This document shows positions 1 through 6,358 of a DNA stretch of 22,924 nucleotides, piece by piece (position 1 is the first letter of the stretch; every line of letters begins with the position of its first letter). Location of the stretch: IMG/VR virus record IMGVR_UViG_3300023174_000663, positions 1 to 22,924 of that record. One strand, 5' to 3'. The notes under the pieces are model-generated. The model searched no databases. It worked only from the letters and a program-made list of their open reading frames with translations, and was not told where the DNA came from. Both the position numbers and the translations under genes were made by a program. This DNA comes from a virus.

Positions 1-111
1 CAGCGTTATCTAATCGTTACAAAATAAGTGCCCAATCCACTTGTTCTCTGTCAGCGCTTGTGCGTAAGGTGGAGGCATGGCAACAACGCCAGACCCCGAG
101 AGGAGCACAGC

Positions 112-312
112 ATGAACAGCACTGTTCAGGTTGGCGATACCGTGCAAGTCACATCAGGCAGTAAGCGCAACGCAACTGGTGTAGTGACTTTCATTGGTGA
201 AACACACACGAGCAAATGGTCAGTGGCACACGTCCGCTGTCTATGTGGTGACACATTCACCACTGGTCTATCAGTAATCAAGGTAATCACGAAAGGTGAG
301 GACAATGGGTAA
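112..312 (+). CDS. Small KOW/SH3-like protein, first gene of plus-strand operon
   Basis: A 66-residue protein. Residues 5-28 (VQVGDTVQVTSGSKRNATGV and what follows) have the look of a KOW or SH3-like beta-barrel segment, as found in NusG and ribosomal proteins: hydrophobic-GD-x-V-x-V-x-S-G followed by G-x-V. A Cys pair (RCLCGD) lies near residue 43. The frame is open back to a GTG at 28, but the ATG at 112 is preferred because AGAGGAG sits 8 bases upstream. The KOW resemblance is by eye and the real role is unknown. It heads a chain of overlapping genes, and its end overlaps the next start. Confidence 0.75.
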   Translation: MNSTVQVGDTVQVTSGSKRNATGVVTFIGETHTSKWSVAHVRCLCGDTFTTGLSVIKVITKGEDNG

Positions 313-457
313 GCGGATTGTCAAGTGGCAAGACCCATACGCATACCTAGACGTATGCGACAAATGCGACGATAAGAAGTGGGTTCGCGTATTGGGTGAC
401 GGGGAAAGTCAAGTTTGTTGGAAATGCGATACAGAACGAGGTAATGATGATGAGTAA
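305..457 (+). CDS. 50-aa zinc-ribbon-like mini-protein
   Basis: Short gene of 50 codons that overlaps the end of the KOW-like gene by 8 bases. It has two clean Cys pairs, C18-D-K-C21 and C38-W-K-C41, spaced 16 residues apart, the classic layout of a single zinc ribbon. Upstream AAGGTGAGGAC provides a ribosome-binding site. No enzymatic residues are evident. Proteins this small with one zinc ribbon often bind nucleic acid or another protein; that is family knowledge, not something shown here. Confidence 0.72.
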   Translation: MGKRIVKWQDPYAYLDVCDKCDDKKWVRVLGDGESQVCWKCDTERGNDDE

Positions 458-707
458 TCACCCAGACGAATGGTACGAAATCCAGACCGTGGACGGGGAG
501 GCTGAGGACATTCGTGACTACCTGTCCCTATCACGTCCAGAGGCTGAACCTACCGCTTGGTATGTTCAGTACGAGGGTGTGGAGTCAGATAGTGAACTAA
601 CCGTGTACGGAGACGTGACACGGCAAGAAGCCATTGACACGGCTACCAAAGTAATCAAGCGTGACGGCAGACTGCCTCACAACATCTACTACAAGGAGCG
701 CTCATAA
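450..707 (+). CDS. Hypothetical 85-aa acidic phage protein
   Basis: Unrecognised. The frame also offers ATGs at 396, 444 and 447. The ATG at 450 is preferred because GAGG at 438-441 is about 8 bases away and it overlaps the previous gene by only 8 bases. The middle (AWYVQYEGVESDSELTVYGD, then TRQEAIDTATKVIKRDGRL) reads as a beta hairpin followed by a helix, a small alpha-beta fold. The stop overlaps the next ATG as TAATG, indicating translational coupling. Confidence 0.75.
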   Translation: MSNHPDEWYEIQTVDGEAEDIRDYLSLSRPEAEPTAWYVQYEGVESDSELTVYGDVTRQEAIDTATKVIKRDGRLPHNIYYKERS

Positions 708-1003
708 TGCCTACCAAAATGCTCACAGCAGTGAGTTACTACGAGGTTGAAGTCCCCGAGGGATACACAACTATTCACGCCTACAATCAGGGCAACTACA
801 CATTCATTGAAAGCGAACTCGTCGCTAGCGACTCCAAAGGGCTCGCAATCTATGCCGTAGTAACACGTGATGACTACAATCAAGGCGAGTACGCAGTGCC
901 AGCCCTATTCTTCAGCGCGGTGGACGCTCGTGCCTACGCTGACAGCCTGACCCCCGATTACGAAGACGGTACGTTTATCGTCATAGAAGTACTGGTGAAC
1001 TAA
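707..1003 (+). CDS. Hypothetical 98-aa acidic phage protein
   Basis: Unrecognised. Strand-rich, acidic protein with a hydrophobic C-terminal strand (TFIVIEVLVN). The segment SKGLAIYAVVTRDDYNQGEY and the later FFSAVDARAYADSL suggest a beta-alpha arrangement. It is coupled on both sides by TAATG junctions (707 and 1003), so it lies firmly inside the operon. No Cys residues or catalytic motif are seen. Confidence 0.75.
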   Translation: MPTKMLTAVSYYEVEVPEGYTTIHAYNQGNYTFIESELVASDSKGLAIYAVVTRDDYNQGEYAVPALFFSAVDARAYADSLTPDYEDGTFIVIEVLVN

Positions 1004-1197
1004 TGAGCGCATACCGAGTCACATTCATAGCGGACTACTACGTCCTGAAGACCACCGTTGAAGTGGAGTCAGACACTGAAGTCAATGACGCTGTAATCAT
1101 CAACAAGGCTGACGAACTTGTACGACGTGAGACAGGGTTCAGCCCGTTCGCCCAATCATGGGACTTTGACATTGAAGAAGTGGAGACTGGACTATGA
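1003..1197 (+). CDS. Hypothetical 64-aa acidic beta-alpha protein
   Basis: Unrecognised function. It starts with the pattern Y-R-V-T-F-x(3)-Y-Y-V-L-K-T-T-V-E-V-E-S-D, then a helix. This beta-hairpin-plus-helix layout recurs in the gene at 4502-4684. Strongly acidic: 14 Asp/Glu against 5 Lys/Arg in 64 residues. It is joined to its neighbours by TAATG at the start and ATGA at the end. Such small acidic early proteins can be DNA mimics or inhibitors, but nothing here proves that. Confidence 0.75.
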   Translation: MSAYRVTFIADYYVLKTTVEVESDTEVNDAVIINKADELVRRETGFSPFAQSWDFDIEEVETGL

Positions 1198-1415
1198 ACC
1201 AATTCATGACCAACAAGCCCGTACCGCTGGAACTGCTACCAGCCCTGCTGGACGCGTACCGCTGTGTCCAGTACGGATACCCGAGCCACGCTATCAGGCT
1301 CCCTGAGCACACCAAGCCTCCACAAGAGGCGTTCAGGGACGAGGACGGCTGGTATGTCACAGCACTTGACCTGTTCACCATTTATGAACTACAGTTGCCT
1401 AACAGCAAGGATTAG
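1194..1415 (+). CDS. Hypothetical 73-aa protein
   Basis: Unrecognised. The start overlaps the previous stop as ATGA. Mixed composition with a Pro-rich N-terminus (NKPVPLELLPALLDAYRCVQ) and a C-terminal segment, DGWYVTALDLFTIYELQL, that looks like a strand plus helix. A second Met at codon 5 is possible but leaves worse coupling. A GAGGAGAA sequence after its stop serves the next gene. Confidence 0.72.
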   Translation: MNQFMTNKPVPLELLPALLDAYRCVQYGYPSHAIRLPEHTKPPQEAFRDEDGWYVTALDLFTIYELQLPNSKD

Positions 1416-1424
1416 AGGAGAACA

Positions 1425-1598
1425 ATGAACGCTACAAGCGAACAGTACACATACGCCAGCGAGGGCTGGCTATGCATGGACTGCAACACTGCACCAATTG
1501 ACGAGTACGGCTGTCAGGCATTTATGAAGAGTGGCGAGCCCGTGTGCGTTGATTGCTGTCACTGTGCAGACCACGACGAGAACTACAAGGAGAACTGA
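1425..1598 (+). CDS. 57-aa Cys-rich zinc-ribbon-like mini-protein
   Basis: A 57-codon gene with a strong ribosome-binding site, AGAGGAGAACA, before its ATG. Cys residues at 17, 20, 30, 41, 44, 45 and 47, including C17-M-D-C20 and C41-V-D-C44, match a zinc ribbon (WLCMDCNTAPIDEYG then VCVDCCHC). The 20-residue gap between pairs is normal for treble-clef or ribbon folds. Function unknown. The next gene starts two bases past its stop. Confidence 0.72.
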   Translation: MNATSEQYTYASEGWLCMDCNTAPIDEYGCQAFMKSGEPVCVDCCHCADHDENYKEN

Positions 1599-1599
1599 C

Positions 1600-1776
1600 G
1601 TGAATACTCACTACTTTGCCGAAGACGGCAACTATGGAGACGCTGAGGGTATCGTTATGGTGAACACTGAACTGTTTACCAGCGAAGACTGGGCTGAGAT
1701 TGAAGAAGCCTCAGACGATACACGAGCACTATTGGCAACAGACATTTGGAAACTACGTATGGAGGAGCAGGACTAG
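1600..1776 (+). CDS. Hypothetical 58-aa acidic protein (GTG start)
   Basis: Unrecognised. The GTG at 1600 is preferred over the in-frame ATG at 1531 because AAGGAGA at 1587-1593 is well placed and the upstream ATG would overlap the previous gene by 68 bases. The protein reads VNTHYFAEDGNYGDAEGIVM and then ELFTSEDWAEIEEASDDTRALLATDIWK, so a short strand followed by a long acidic helix. No motif was found. Confidence 0.65.
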   Translation: MNTHYFAEDGNYGDAEGIVMVNTELFTSEDWAEIEEASDDTRALLATDIWKLRMEEQD

Positions 1777-1777
1777 C

Positions 1778-2083
1778 ATGGCAATTATCACAGCAACATG
1801 GTCAATGAGCCTTGACGAGGAGACTCTCATCAAGGAGATGTTAGCGACAGGCGAGTACGGGCTGGGTGCACACCCAATCACTGACGAGAGTCTTATGGAA
1901 TTCTTCCGTAACTGGGCTTTCGGTCTTGACCCACTGACCTATCGTGACGAGTGGGCTCGTAACCCACTGTGTTACTACCACCTAGAAGTCAGTGAGAACT
2001 ACGCTGGCAAGCAACTATGGGTAGCCTCATACTTCCCAGACAATGCCACAGACACAATGAAAGAGGCGGTGCAGTCGCTATGA
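1778..2083 (+). CDS. Hypothetical 101-aa phage protein
   Basis: Unrecognised. The ATG at 1778 follows GGAGGAG at 1761-1767; an upstream in-frame ATG at 1700 would run through the previous gene and is rejected. Residues 11-40 (SLDEETLIKEMLATGEYGLG) look helical. The second half has several aromatic residues (FFRNWAFGLDPLTYRDEW). Its end overlaps the next gene as ATGA. The mildly acidic make-up resembles its neighbours. Confidence 0.74.
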   Translation: MAIITATWSMSLDEETLIKEMLATGEYGLGAHPITDESLMEFFRNWAFGLDPLTYRDEWARNPLCYYHLEVSENYAGKQLWVASYFPDNATDTMKEAVQSL

Positions 2084-2238
2084 AGTACAACGTGATGATT
2101 GAACTGGTCATTGACCCAGAGGTCTATGACCAGTACCAGCCCTTTGACTTGGCTGACGTAGTGTACGACGAACTACTAGACCTACTACGCACAGACATTA
2201 TGTCTGCCTGTGTAGTGAAAGAGGTGGAAGATGAGTGA
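2080..2238 (+). CDS. Hypothetical 52-aa acidic protein
   Basis: Short gene coupled to the previous one by ATGA. The frame is open back to 2017, but that start would lie deep inside the upstream gene. The protein begins MKYNVMIELVIDPEVYDQYQ and has an acidic amphipathic C-terminal half (LADVVYDELLDLLRTDIM), a beta-strand/helix unit. Function unknown. Confidence 0.68.
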   Translation: MKYNVMIELVIDPEVYDQYQPFDLADVVYDELLDLLRTDIMSACVVKEVEDE

Positions 2239-2428
2239 CAACGACCTCACTATCACAATGCGAGTGCCAGCAGATACTGTGCTGGTCAAGTGTGAGTGCA
2301 CAGATGAGAACGCCTACTGGCAAGACTGCCCAAAGCAGGGACACGAAGAGGGCTGTCACGTCAGCCTGTGCCTGTACTGTGGCGAATACGAATACGCAGA
2401 TTGCGAAGAAGACGACAGGAGACAGTAA
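2231..2428 (+). CDS. 65-aa acidic Cys-rich protein
   Basis: Contains seven Cys (21, 23, 33, 42, 47, 50, 58) plus His38 and His43, with the pattern CEC-x9-C-x8-C-x4-C-x2-C. This could hold one or two zinc ions. It is also very acidic: 16 Asp/Glu against 5 Lys/Arg, ending EEDDRRQ. GAGGTGGAAG just before the ATG is the ribosome-binding site. Acid plus zinc ribbon suggests a protein-binding inhibitor more than a DNA binder; that is inference. Confidence 0.72.
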   Translation: MSDNDLTITMRVPADTVLVKCECTDENAYWQDCPKQGHEEGCHVSLCLYCGEYEYADCEEDDRRQ

Positions 2429-2592
2429 TGAGTCAGATAGAGACACCTACAGATTTGTACGTGATGATTGGTGCACTGCTACCTAACGCAGTATTTGATG
2501 TGGACTCCTCTGGGGAAATCATTGTGGCAACAGGGTTCAGGTTCTGTGGAGACGGGGCTGAAATGACATTGGAAGAAGTGGAGGTAAAGTAA
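2428..2592 (+). CDS. Hypothetical 54-aa protein
   Basis: Unrecognised. The ATG at 2428 overlaps the previous stop (TAATG); the earlier in-frame ATG at 2368 would give an Arg-rich shadow N-terminus and is rejected. The sequence (YVMIGALLPNAVFDVDSSGE, then IIVATGF) reads as helix, strand, turn, strand. It ends in a TAATG junction with the next gene. Confidence 0.65.
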   Translation: MSQIETPTDLYVMIGALLPNAVFDVDSSGEIIVATGFRFCGDGAEMTLEEVEVK

Positions 2593-2765
2593 TGACTAAC
2601 GCCGAACTAGCGGACTTGATTGCAGAGCGCTTCACACCATTTGCTTTCACTTGTGATTGCAACGGTGCTATGTCCGAATGTCAAGACGCAAAAGAAGACC
2701 CACAAACGTGGGCTCAGTACGACACGGTTGTTCGCATCACTAAATACATCAGAGGTCTAGCATGA
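2592..2765 (+). CDS. Hypothetical 57-aa protein with Cys residues
   Basis: A 57-codon gene fitting exactly between two coupled neighbours (TAATG at 2592, ATGA at 2762). Residues 1-20 look like a helix (TNAELADLIAERFTPFAF), followed by CDC at 21-23 and C30, possibly a partial metal site. No recognised family. The perfect junctions at both ends are the main support for its reality. Confidence 0.65.
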   Translation: MTNAELADLIAERFTPFAFTCDCNGAMSECQDAKEDPQTWAQYDTVVRITKYIRGLA

Positions 2766-3094
2766 AACTATCTGATGTATCCGACCGCGACCTAGGAGTC
2801 TGGGTCACGGGAGCGACCGTGTACACAGCCGTTGAGCAGAACCTTGAGATTATCAAAGGTGCTATCAACACATGGGGCTGGTCAGCCTACGACATGAAGA
2901 CGTGGAAGACGTGGTATGACCTGTTCATCATGGACGTGCCACGCGAGCCCACCGCGGACGACCTAGAAGACCTATCGTGGATACTGGACGAGGCTGTGGA
3001 GTGGCTCACCAGCCAGTTACCTGCTGGATACTACTTCACATTCCACGAGACCGATTTCATTCTGACCCACGAAGACTACGAGGAGAACCAGTGA
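2762..3094 (+). CDS. Hypothetical 110-aa protein, Trp/Asp-rich
   Basis: Unrecognised. The first half is mixed helix (DLGVWVTGATVYTAVEQNLE, then IIKGAINTWGWSAYDMKTWK) with six Trp residues. The second half is an acidic helix (PTADDLEDLSWILDEAVEWL) and a strand. Coupled upstream by ATGA and downstream by GTGA. No catalytic signature is seen. Confidence 0.74.
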   Translation: MKLSDVSDRDLGVWVTGATVYTAVEQNLEIIKGAINTWGWSAYDMKTWKTWYDLFIMDVPREPTADDLEDLSWILDEAVEWLTSQLPAGYYFTFHETDFILTHEDYEENQ

Positions 3095-3585
3095 CTACTT
3101 GCCTACGTTGCGGTACAGGCGTATCGTTTGAGAATGTCAGCGAGGGATACTTTGCAGTGTGCCCGAAGCATGATGAAGACCTTTACGAGATTGAAGTGGA
3201 GAACACAGTGAACGAGCCCACACCGTGCGGAGCATACGCGCTTATCCGCTGGAACGACGAGGAGCAACTGACCACCACGGTCTTCTTCTCCTTTGAGCCT
3301 AACCCAGATGGAGACGACGAGTACATCTACCCACTGTCAGGCAAGTCCGACGAGCAGGTCTTCTATGGCTGTGACAACGGGCTACCTGAACTGCTATCTA
3401 TGGTGAACCCAGATGATTACCTGCACGACTTCACAGTGCTGGAAGTAGGAGACATTGTGTACCCACATACCCTTGAGGGTATCTGTGACTCCTGCACAGC
3501 GGACGCTACCGTGACACGGCACTACAAGGCTAACTACGAGCACTACGACTGGTGCACCAACTGCGACGAACAGGAGACAAACTGA
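3091..3585 (+). CDS. 164-aa protein with two zinc-ribbon ends (GTG start)
   Basis: The GTG at 3091 overlaps the upstream stop as GTGA; the in-frame ATG at 2977 would overlap the previous gene by more than 100 bases. The N-terminus carries C4-L-R-C7 and C24-P-K-H27; the C-terminus carries C132-D-S-C135 and C155-T-N-C158. The middle (about 45-125) is an acidic alpha-beta domain. This gives a zinc-binding module at each end of an unknown core. Longest of the unknown early genes. Function not recognised. Confidence 0.74.
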   Translation: MTTCLRCGTGVSFENVSEGYFAVCPKHDEDLYEIEVENTVNEPTPCGAYALIRWNDEEQLTTTVFFSFEPNPDGDDEYIYPLSGKSDEQVFYGCDNGLPELLSMVNPDDYLHDFTVLEVGDIVYPHTLEGICDSCTADATVTRHYKANYEHYDWCTNCDEQETN

Positions 3586-3926
3586 TGAAGACAGTCATCA
3601 AACTTGACACGGAGACGTGGCAAGAGAAGTACGTACTGACCAACAACGTCAATGACCGAGAGAACGCCTCGTGGCAAGATGAGGACGGCAACGGAGCCAT
3701 GTACGAGACCTACGGAGACGACCTGCTCACTATCTTTGAGGTCAATAGGGCTCTGCAAAATCACGTCTGGACGTATGGAGACGGAGACAACGGTGGAACC
3801 TACATTGTCAATGGCTACAGCCGAGTCAATGTCATTGGGTACTTCATCACCAAGAACGCGTGGGCTGACGGCGAGATAATCATTGTTGAGGTCTCACCAG
3901 AAGACTCAACCAAGGAGAGCAAGTAA
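3585..3926 (+). CDS. Hypothetical 113-aa acidic protein
   Basis: Unrecognised. The ATG at 3585 overlaps the previous TGA (TGATG); the earlier ATG at 3552 is inside the upstream gene. Strand-rich with many Trp/Tyr/Asn residues and a hydrophobic strand near the end (GEIIIVEVSPED). The C-terminal stretch has the same 'strand then short polar tail' ending seen in the gene at 707-1003. Ends in TAATG. Confidence 0.73.
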   Translation: MKTVIKLDTETWQEKYVLTNNVNDRENASWQDEDGNGAMYETYGDDLLTIFEVNRALQNHVWTYGDGDNGGTYIVNGYSRVNVIGYFITKNAWADGEIIIVEVSPEDSTKESK

Positions 3927-4138
3927 TGGAAATCATAAACACCAAATGCCTAGACTGTGGCAACACCAGCAGGTTCATTGTTCCCTACATTGACCGAGCC
4001 ATGATTGTCTACAACGAGCACGGAGACGTAGTTGATGAGTATTCAGTTAGTTACTGGTCGTATGATGACGAGCGAACTATCTGTGGCATAGATACCTGTG
4101 GCTCAGACAACCTGAACATCTACCAAGAGGAGAACTAA
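3926..4138 (+). CDS. 70-aa zinc-ribbon-like protein
   Basis: C8-L-D-C11 with GN following (a typical zinc knuckle) and C53-x4-C58-G at the far end, so four Cys in a ribbon layout around a central acidic stretch. The second pair is C-x4-C rather than C-x2-C, which is unusual but seen in ribbons with an expanded knuckle. TAATG coupling at the start. Function unknown. Confidence 0.72.
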   Translation: MEIINTKCLDCGNTSRFIVPYIDRAMIVYNEHGDVVDEYSVSYWSYDDERTICGIDTCGSDNLNIYQEEN

Positions 4139-4139
4139 C

Positions 4140-4337
4140 GTGGACATACTCACACCTAACGTAGATGTAGACCTACTACGCAACCAACGTAACTACTTAC
4201 TAGACTTAGTAGGCAGTAAAGCACTACCTGACCTCAGTGAACTATCGGATAACTGGGACGGATTGTTTGGAGAAGATGTACTAGAAGGACTAATACATCT
4301 ATTGGACTCAATGCTTGATGTAGCAGAGGAGAACTAA
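4140..4337 (+). CDS. 65-aa strongly acidic helical protein (GTG start)
   Basis: GTG start one base after the previous stop, with AGAGGAGAA upstream. Leu- and Asp/Glu-rich: 15 acidic against 3 Lys/Arg residues in 65. The sequence has the periodicity of two or three amphipathic acidic helices (LLDLVGSKALPDLSELSDNW, and VLEGLIHLLDSMLDVAEEN). No Cys. A charge mimic of DNA would look like this, but the claim is speculative. Confidence 0.72.
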   Translation: MDILTPNVDVDLLRNQRNYLLDLVGSKALPDLSELSDNWDGLFGEDVLEGLIHLLDSMLDVAEEN

Positions 4338-4338
4338 C

Positions 4339-4509
4339 ATGAACAAGCAAGAACTACTACTAGCACTACAGACTTACTTGTCTGATGTAATCAAAGAGGA
4401 CAAGGAGCGCTGGTCAGAGTTAGACGACCACGAGATTTCCCTAGACGAGACTTGGCACTTGGGCTTTGCTCGCGCAATCCAAAGAGTAACGGAGATTTAC
4501 AATGACTAG
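4339..4509 (+). CDS. Hypothetical 56-aa helical protein
   Basis: A 56-codon gene after AGAGGAGAACTAAC. Predicted mostly helical: MNKQELLLALQTYLSDVIKE, then a polar acidic linker, then LGFARAIQRVTEIYND. Both ends fit the neighbouring genes (one base after the previous stop, 8-base overlap with the next). No family recognised. Confidence 0.68.
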   Translation: MNKQELLLALQTYLSDVIKEDKERWSELDDHEISLDETWHLGFARAIQRVTEIYND

Positions 4510-4684
4510 GTACAAGGTAAGCATGCACGTTGAGTACGTCGTAGAGGCTGACTCACCCGAAGAAGCATCACAACTGGTGCGAGACGGAGCAGAGTTCCCA
4601 CTCCTCCCGTTCACTGAAACTAACTACTGCGACTGGTCAGAGGTTGCAGGAGTCCGAGTAATGCCTGAGAAGCGAGAGGTGTAA
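4502..4684 (+). CDS. 60-aa beta-alpha small domain protein
   Basis: The sequence starts R-Y-K-V-S-M-H-V-E-Y-V-V-E-A-D-S-P-E-E-A: two strands joined by a hairpin, then a helix starting at 'PEEA'. This is a widespread small beta-beta-alpha unit in phage and bacterial unknowns, and it resembles the gene at 1003-1197. AACGGAG upstream is a fair ribosome-binding site. Function unknown. Confidence 0.7.
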   Translation: MTRYKVSMHVEYVVEADSPEEASQLVRDGAEFPLLPFTETNYCDWSEVAGVRVMPEKREV

Positions 4685-4688
4685 GAGC

Positions 4689-4934
4689 ATGGCTAAGTGG
4701 CAAGCAAGTAAGAGCGACGTGTCCCCTCGCAAGGGATACATACCAGAGATTGAAATTGAAGCAGACCCATACGGCTGCGGAGCCTACAACTGTTTGAAGT
4801 GCTACCCATACCAATACTCCTGCGACTGGTGCAGTGAAGTATTCCCCAAGCGCATACCAAATGGTAGCGCCTACCAATGCGCTGAGTGCGACTATGAAGC
4901 ACCAGCAAGAGAGGACGAAGATAGCCATGTCTGA
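4689..4934 (+). CDS. 81-aa Cys-rich double zinc-ribbon-like protein
   Basis: Cys at 30, 35, 38, 45, 48, 64 and 67: YGCGAYNCLKC, then CDWC and CAEC. The CDWC/CAEC pair forms one ribbon, and the first three Cys may add a partial second site. The N-terminal 20 residues are basic, the last ten acidic (AREDEDSHV). AGAGGTGTAAGAGC precedes the start. Probable nucleic-acid or protein binder of unknown role. Confidence 0.73.
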   Translation: MAKWQASKSDVSPRKGYIPEIEIEADPYGCGAYNCLKCYPYQYSCDWCSEVFPKRIPNGSAYQCAECDYEAPAREDEDSHV

Positions 4935-5334
4935 TTACTACTTTTGGATGGCAGATGACCCCACCTACTACACGAGCCACCCAGCGCAGAGCGACCACGG
5001 CTGGGTGTGCCGTGTGTCAGTCAAAGAGCGCCACACCACCAATAAGACCTACCTAGAAGTGACACTACCTATCAGTTGGTACGGCAATGTGCTCCTGTAT
5101 GGGTACGTCTGTGCGCTCGCTGGGTATGACAACGCTCACAGCACCTACGACTTTAGCAACGCAGAGCGCGTGGCAGAGAAGCCCCACAAGTGGGGAGACC
5201 TAGCGTTGAAGTACCTTGTCCAAGAGTGCAAGTACGATAGTGTTGAGGACTTTACGGAAGCCATTGAATACTACGGTGGCACAGTCAATGAGAGTCATTA
5301 CACGGAAGATGAAGAAGAGGAGGACAGCGAATGA
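4927..5334 (+). CDS. Hypothetical 135-aa protein with acidic tail
   Basis: The ATG at 4927 is chosen over 4834 because it leaves only an 8-base overlap with the upstream gene and has AGAGAGGACGAAG before it. Aromatic-rich alpha-beta protein (DYYFWMADDPTYYTSHPAQS ... YLEVTLPISWYGNVLLYGYV), ending in a run of acidic residues (YTEDEEEEDSE). The segment HKWGDLALKYLVQECKYDSV looks helical. No recognised family. ATGA coupling to the HTH gene. Confidence 0.75.
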   Translation: MSDYYFWMADDPTYYTSHPAQSDHGWVCRVSVKERHTTNKTYLEVTLPISWYGNVLLYGYVCALAGYDNAHSTYDFSNAERVAEKPHKWGDLALKYLVQECKYDSVEDFTEAIEYYGGTVNESHYTEDEEEEDSE

Positions 5335-5585
5335 TTTACCTAAAAGAATACATTGGTAGAACAATCAGAGACGAGCGCGTCCGCCAAAACCTAGCCGTGA
5401 GAGACGTGTGCACCACCGCTGGAGTATCTGTGGGATACTTGAGTGAGGTTGAGCGTGGCATGAAAGACCCGTCAAGCAAGTTCATTTACGAAGTGTCACA
5501 CGCACTGGGTATGACTATGAGCGAGTTATTGCTACGCACACTCACCACAATAGAGATGGATAACAGGAGCAGAGCATGGCGCTAG
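5331..5585 (+). CDS. XRE/Cro-type helix-turn-helix regulator
   Basis: An 84-residue protein with a full HTH_3-type domain at about 8-68: R10-T-I-R-D-E-R, Q19-N-L-A-V-R-D-V at helix 2, and the recognition segment SVGYLSEVERGMKDPSSKF at 33-51, where Y-L-S-x-V-E-R-G is the family's hallmark. It then continues IYEVSHALGMTMSELLL. Its size suits a small dimeric repressor or activator. It is coupled to the genes on both sides (ATGA at 5331; the next gene overlaps by 10), so it may regulate this operon itself. Target site unknown. Confidence 0.88.
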   Translation: MIYLKEYIGRTIRDERVRQNLAVRDVCTTAGVSVGYLSEVERGMKDPSSKFIYEVSHALGMTMSELLLRTLTTIEMDNRSRAWR

Positions 5586-5848
5586 AGACAATCGCAGACA
5601 TTAGTATCAGTACACCGAAAGCACCGAAAGATAACTTGACCGTCAAAGACGTGAGAGAGTTTTTGGATTACCTCAGCAAACTTGGTGTAACAGATGAGCA
5701 CGTATTCTTAGATGGGTACTTGGTGTTTGATTACCAGACAACTGACGTAGACCTTATCCAGTGCCCAGCACATCACTACGACGGAGACGAAGAGAGCAAC
5801 GTAGACTTCGTTGTTTCGGCTCACTTCTGCCCGTCGCAGTGCCCGTAG
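5576..5848 (+). CDS. Hypothetical 90-aa protein
   Basis: Unrecognised. AACAGGAGCAGAGC is a good ribosome-binding site inside the end of the HTH gene. Residues 20-40 (LTVKDVREFLDYLSKLGVTD) are a helix; then strands (HVFLDGYLVFDYQ) and a Cys/His-containing C-terminal part (CPAHHYDGD ... HFCPSQCP). The three Cys and paired His at the end could bind a metal. A role next to the regulator is possible but unshown. Confidence 0.72.
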   Translation: MALETIADISISTPKAPKDNLTVKDVREFLDYLSKLGVTDEHVFLDGYLVFDYQTTDVDLIQCPAHHYDGDEESNVDFVVSAHFCPSQCP

Positions 5849-5856
5849 GAGTAGAG

Positions 5857-6111
5857 ATGCCTTACCGTATCCACATCAACAGCAACACCATACGCTCCAA
5901 TAAAAAGCACGGCACTAACAAGCCCCCTATCACTATCCGCAAGGGCAACAAAGTCATTGGCTATGTTCAGTCTTTGAAGATACTTGGAGAGAGTACGGTC
6001 GTGTACCAGCCAGACAATCCCTTGCCCTGTGGTGCTAAGGTATGGATTGAAACAGAAGCACCAATAGAGATTACAGAACTTGGAGAGATACTAAATGCCT
6101 ACACTAAATGA
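5857..6111 (+). CDS. Conserved small phage/plasmid protein of unknown function (84 aa)
   Basis: The ATG at 5857 after GTAGGAGTAGAG is preferred to the upstream in-frame ATG at 5761, which gives an Arg-rich shadow. The pattern R-I-H-x-N...R-x-N-x-K-x-G...P-P-I-T-I...V-x-Y-x-P-D-x-P-L-x-C-G-A-x-V-W-I-E-T-E matches, from memory, a small beta-rich family present in many phages and mobile elements without an assigned role. The 'PLPCGAKVWIETE' segment (about 56-68) is the most conserved part. Its stop lies inside the next gene. Confidence 0.8.
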   Translation: MPYRIHINSNTIRSNKKHGTNKPPITIRKGNKVIGYVQSLKILGESTVVYQPDNPLPCGAKVWIETEAPIEITELGEILNAYTK

Positions 6112-6358
6112 GATGCTAGTAGAGAGTGGATACGAGGGTGTCTACATGCTAGATGGATTTGACGAGGCTTTCATTGGCATGGGAGTCAGGTGCAGTAAAA
6201 CCCCACTACCAATCTATTCATGGGAAAAGATGGTAGAGGTACTTGTACAGCGTGACAGCATGGATGTAGAAGAGGCTATGGAATACATTAGCTTCAACTG
6301 TTTAGGTGCGTGGCTTGGAGACAAGACCCCAATCATCATGCTACCTCTTGATGCGTAA
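6095..6358 (+). CDS. Conserved phage protein of unknown function (87 aa)
   Basis: Features 'GFDEAFIGMGVRC' (21-33), 'PLPIYSWEKMVEVLVQRDSM' (38-57) and 'EEAMEYISFNCLGAWLGDKT' (60-79). This order of motifs (Y/F-DEAFIG, Y-x-W/Y-D/E-K, RD-x-M-x-x-EEA-x-E-Y, N-x-x-GA-x-x-G-x-x-T-P) is familiar from a small, very widespread phage family of unknown function. TTGGAGAG supplies the ribosome-binding site; the gene overlaps the previous one by 17 bases. TAATG leads into the next. Confidence 0.82.
   Translation: MPTLNEMLVESGYEGVYMLDGFDEAFIGMGVRCSKTPLPIYSWEKMVEVLVQRDSMDVEEAMEYISFNCLGAWLGDKTPIIMLPLDA

Noticed and set aside
28-111. N-terminal extension of the KOW-like gene from GTG 28
   Set aside because: No ribosome-binding site at 28, unnatural composition, and a strong AGAGGAG site supports the ATG at 112.
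3-167. Open frame from the window edge (phase 3) to a stop at 165-167
   Set aside because: It overlaps the start of the better-supported KOW-like gene by more than 50 bases and its Gln/Arg/Ser-rich translation has no recognisable pattern. A real partial gene ending there cannot be excluded.
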